Position numbers and translations under genes: made by a program. Shown here in pieces: positions 60,957-64,000 of a stretch of 64,000 nucleotides of DNA. Each line of letters opens with the position of its first letter. The stretch's first letter is position 1. Under the pieces are notes generated by a model. The model was not told the DNA's origin and ran no database searches. It saw nothing but the letters and a program-made list of their open reading frames with translations. The stretch comes from Gallibacterium genomosp. 3 (GTDB taxonomy: Bacteria; Pseudomonadota; Gammaproteobacteria; Enterobacterales; Pasteurellaceae): the NCBI RefSeq assembly GCF_001678475.1, contig NZ_JTJR01000026.1, positions 62,001-126,000 on the forward strand, read 5' to 3'.

Positions 60957-62159
60957 TTAAATTTCTAATAAAATACGTGTTGGATCTTCTAATAACTCTT
61001 TAATTGTGACTAGGAAACCAACTGACTCTCTACCATCAACTAAACGGTGATCGTATGACAACGCAAGATACATCATCGGACGAATTTCCACTTGGCCATT
61101 AACAGCGACTGGACGATCTTTGATGGCGTGCATACCTAAAATTGCACTTTGTGGTGGGTTAATGATTGGTGTTGACATCAATGAACCGAAGACACCGCCA
61201 TTAGTAATAGTGAAATTACCACCCGTTAAGTCTTCAACAGTTAATTTTCCGTCACGACCTTTTTCAGCTAACAGTTTAATTTGTTTTTCAATTTCAGCCA
61301 TACTGAGTTGGTCACAATCACGTAATACTGGAGTAACTAAACCACGTGGTGTTGAAACGGCAATACTAATATCAAAGTAATTGTGATATACGATATCATC
61401 GCCATCTAAAGACGCATTGATTTCTGGGTAACGTTTTAATGCTTCAACAACCGCTTTCACATAGAAAGACATAAAACCTAAACGTACACCATGTTTTTTC
61501 TCGAATTGCTCACCATATTGTTTACGTAATTTTTTGATTGGTGTCATATCCAATTCATTGAACGTAGTAAGCATTGCTGTACTATTTTTCGCTTCTAATA
61601 AGCGTTCTGCGATACGTTTACGTAAACGTGTCATTGGTACACGTTTCTCACTGCGTGCAGCTAATACTGGCGCCACTTCTGCTGCGGCCGGTGCTGAGCT
61701 ATTAGAAGCAGCATAAGCTTCAACATCTTCACGAGTTAAACGACCGCCAACACCCGATCCTTTAATTTTACTTGGATCGAGCTCTTTTTCTGCTAATAGA
61801 CGACGAACTGCTGGGCTTAATGCATCATTTGAACTTTCTGGTTCAATCGCCGCATGCTGACGATCTGCTGGTGTTGGCTCAGTTTTACTTACACTCGTTT
61901 TTGTTTCTTCGCCTTCTTTCACTTCACGAAGTTTACCCAATAATTGTTTACTAACAACTGTTGCGCCTTCTTCTTCAACAATACTGTCTAAGACACCATC
62001 AATACTCGCAGGAACTTCTAACACAACTTTATCGGTTTCAATTTCAACAAGCACTTCATCACGTTTAACAAAATCACCTGCTTTTTTATGCCAAGTTGCT
62101 ACAGTTGCATCTGCAACGGATTCAGGCAAATCAGGAACAACAATTTCAACATTACTCAT
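60957..62159 (-). CDS. sucB: 2-oxoglutarate dehydrogenase E2, dihydrolipoamide succinyltransferase
   Basis: A 400-residue core subunit. One lipoyl domain (residues 1-75; lipoylated lysine in [13 protein letters not shown]), a linker, the E1/E3-binding domain ([20 protein letters not shown], about 115-150) and the catalytic domain with [13 protein letters not shown] near the end are in the normal order. It transfers the succinyl group to CoA. It starts 29 bases past sucA in the same operon. Confidence 0.97.
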   Translation of the reverse strand: MSNVEIVVPDLPESVADATVATWHKKAGDFVKRDEVLVEIETDKVVLEVPASIDGVLDSIVEEEGATVVSKQLLGKLREVKEGEETKTSVSKTEPTPADRQHAAIEPESSNDALSPAVRRLLAEKELDPSKIKGSGVGGRLTREDVEAYAASNSSAPAAAEVAPVLAARSEKRVPMTRLRKRIAERLLEAKNSTAMLTTFNELDMTPIKKLRKQYGEQFEKKHGVRLGFMSFYVKAVVEALKRYPEINASLDGDDIVYHNYFDISIAVSTPRGLVTPVLRDCDQLSMAEIEKQIKLLAEKGRDGKLTVEDLTGGNFTITNGGVFGSLMSTPIINPPQSAILGMHAIKDRPVAVNGQVEIRPMMYLALSYDHRLVDGRESVGFLVTIKELLEDPTRILLEI

Positions 62160-62188
62160 TTATATATCCTCTACTTAGTTAGATTCTG

Positions 62189-64000
62189 TTATTCAATAGT
62201 TAACGCATCATCAATCAACGCTTTTTGTTGTTTGACGTGTAATGACATATAACCAACCGCTGGCGATGCAGATGCTGGACGTCCTGCATAACGCAACTTC
62301 GCTCCTTCAGGTAAAGAAGCATAGAAATTATGTTGACTACAATACCAAGCTCCTTGATTTTGTGGTTCTTCTTGACACCATACAAAATCAGTTACATGTT
62401 GATAATCAGATAAAATTTCTTTCATTTCTGCGTGTGGATAAGGATAAAGTTGTTCAATACGAATTAATGCAATATCCGTAATTTCACGTTTACGTCTTTC
62501 TTCTAATAAATCGTAATAAACCTTACCTGAACACAACACAACACGTTTCACTTGTTTTGGATCTAAATTATCAATTTCACCAATTGCATTCTTAAATTCG
62601 CCGTTATATAGCTCATCCATTTCAGAAACCGCAAGCGGATGACGCAATAAAGATTTTGGTGTAATCACAATCAACGGACGACGGACTTTACGCAATAGCT
62701 GGCGTCTTAACATATGATAAACCTGTGCTGGTGTTGAAGGGACACACACTTGAATATTATCTTCTGCACAAAGTTGTAAATAACGTTCTAAACGAGCAGA
62801 TGAATGTTCTGGACCTTGGCCTTCATAACCATGTGGCAACAACATAACCAAACCACACATTCTTCCCCATTTTTGCTCACCTGAACTGATGAATTGATCA
62901 ATTACCACTTGAGCAACGTTAGCAAAATCACCAAATTGTGCTTCCCATAGCGTTAATGTTCTTGGGGTTGTTGTTGCGAAACCGTACTCAAACGCTAATA
63001 CAGACTCTTCTGAAAGCACCGAATCCCATACTTCAAATTCACCCTGTTGATCATGTAGATGTTGTAATGGAGTATAAGTCGTACCATTTTCTTGGTTATG
63101 CAATACCGCATGACGGTGGAAGAAAGTACCGCGTCCAGCGTCTTCACCTGATAAGCGGATATGATTTCCTTCATCTAAAAGAGTTGCATACGCCATAGAT
63201 TCAGCCATTCCCCAGTCAAATGGTTTTTCACCTCGTGCCATTGCTTGACGATCGGTATAAATTTTTGCTACACGGCTTTGTAGCGGGTGATCTTCTGGAT
63301 ATTCACTAATTTTATGTGCTAAGGCTTTAAAGCGTTCTTCTGGGAATTTACTTTCATAAGGAGATGTCCAGCTATGATTTAAATATGGCAACCAGTCGAT
63401 CTTATTCATATCAATTGGAATATACTCTGGAACGACACATTCCCCTTTATCTAAGGCATCACGATAATCATTAACAAACACATTCGCTTCTTCCTCAGTA
63501 ATGACTTTTTGTTCAACTAAGAAATCAGCATACACTTTACGGGGGGTTGGATGACCTTTGATTTTCTTATACATCAATGGTTGAGTTGCTGAAGGTTCAT
63601 CTGCTTCATTATGACCATGACGGCGATAAGAAATTAAATCAATAAAAATATCACGTTTAAATTTTGTACGATATTCAACTGCAATACGTCCTGCAAATGC
63701 AACTGCTTCAGGATCATCACCATTAACATGGATAATTGGTGCTTGGATCATCTTCGCAATATCTGTGCAATATTCGGTTGAACGAGTATCGTGCGGATTA
63801 GAAGTAGTAAAACCAATTTGGTTATTGATGACAATACGAATTGTACCGCCTACGGTATAGCCACGAGTTGCCGACATATTTAAAGTTTCTTGTACAATAC
63901 CTTGTCCTGCAACCGCTGAGTCACCATGTACTGTCACCGCCAATACATTTTTACGTTCGGTATCATGCCCACGATTTTGTCTTGCACGTACTGAACCGAT
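62189..64000 (-). CDS. sucA: 2-oxoglutarate dehydrogenase E1 (C-terminal part; runs off the window)
   Basis: The frame is open to the last base of the window (first visible residues IGSVRARQNRGHDTERK), so 604 codons with the stop are seen of a gene usually near 935 codons. VTVHGDSAVAGQGIVQETLNMS, the thiamine-diphosphate region NGDDPEAV, RRHGHNEADEPSATQPLMY and MLLPHGYEGQGPEHSSARLERYLQL are E1 hallmarks. It decarboxylates 2-oxoglutarate. The N-terminus and promoter lie beyond 64000. No E3 (lpd) gene is in the window. Confidence 0.96.
   Translation of the reverse strand: MGSVRARQNRGHDTERKNVLAVTVHGDSAVAGQGIVQETLNMSATRGYTVGGTIRIVINNQIGFTTSNPHDTRSTEYCTDIAKMIQAPIIHVNGDDPEAVAFAGRIAVEYRTKFKRDIFIDLISYRRHGHNEADEPSATQPLMYKKIKGHPTPRKVYADFLVEQKVITEEEANVFVNDYRDALDKGECVVPEYIPIDMNKIDWLPYLNHSWTSPYESKFPEERFKALAHKISEYPEDHPLQSRVAKIYTDRQAMARGEKPFDWGMAESMAYATLLDEGNHIRLSGEDAGRGTFFHRHAVLHNQENGTTYTPLQHLHDQQGEFEVWDSVLSEESVLAFEYGFATTTPRTLTLWEAQFGDFANVAQVVIDQFISSGEQKWGRMCGLVMLLPHGYEGQGPEHSSARLERYLQLCAEDNIQVCVPSTPAQVYHMLRRQLLRKVRRPLIVITPKSLLRHPLAVSEMDELYNGEFKNAIGEIDNLDPKQVKRVVLCSGKVYYDLLEERRKREITDIALIRIEQLYPYPHAEMKEILSDYQHVTDFVWCQEEPQNQGAWYCSQHNFYASLPEGAKLRYAGRPASASPAVGYMSLHVKQQKALIDDALTIE

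Overview
The window looks like chromosome of a low-GC gammaproteobacterium of the family Pasteurellaceae. The reasons are the closeness of the housekeeping proteins to E. coli and Haemophilus types, the placing of infC-rpmI-rplT away from thrS, and two perfect copies of the Haemophilus-type DNA uptake core AAGTGCGGT (16971, 55353). Only two copies in 64 kb is few for a heavy user of that signal, so I do not name a genus. No rRNA, tRNA, CRISPR array, insertion sequence or prophage was recognised.

Layout. 1-7.6 kb: cspD-like cold-shock gene, sbcB (exonuclease I), a monomeric NADP isocitrate dehydrogenase, the ybbJ/qmcA membrane pair, and brnQ. 7.6-9.8 kb: an AT-rich accessory patch with an unrecognised membrane protein, its frameshifted paralogue, and a decayed exported-protein gene. 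10-19.4 kb: a fatty acyl-CoA synthetase and a complete oligopeptide ABC transporter with two tandem oppA genes. 19.5-31.5 kb: selD, thrS (with a tRNA-like operator and an internal 27-bp duplication), folE, holD-rimI, nrdR-ribD, hrpA and a PerM/YdiK-type permease.

31.7-39.7 kb: an eight-gene iron import locus of the Campylobacter P19/E. coli FetMP type. It encodes an Ftr1-like permease, periplasmic P19, a DUF2318 membrane protein, two FtsX-like permeases, an ABC ATPase, a TlpA-like lipoprotein and a cytochrome c. 39.7-43.9 kb: fadL with a divergent yfcZ-like gene and a perfect FNR box between them, a putative lysozyme-inhibitor-like protein, and infC-rpmI-rplT with an AUU start on infC and a terminator-like hairpin inside the operon.

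44.1-53.1 kb: one very large repetitive autotransporter gene. It is out of frame at a run of ten G residues; nine would restore a 2963-residue protein, so this is most simply a phase-variable surface protein caught OFF. 53.1-64 kb: ruvAB with a LexA box, an EamA transporter, ogt, rlmJ, gor, and sucA-sucB-sucC-sucD (sucA runs off the end). Together with icd this gives the oxidative TCA steps from isocitrate to succinate, except for dihydrolipoamide dehydrogenase, which is not in the window.

The most noteworthy signals are the poly-G switch in the autotransporter, the thrS leader hairpin that copies a tRNA-Thr anticodon loop, the attenuator-like hairpin between infC and rpmI, a 12-codon leader peptide ahead of the iron locus, and the decaying membrane-protein patch near 8-9.7 kb. 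None of these is proof of a wholly new system.
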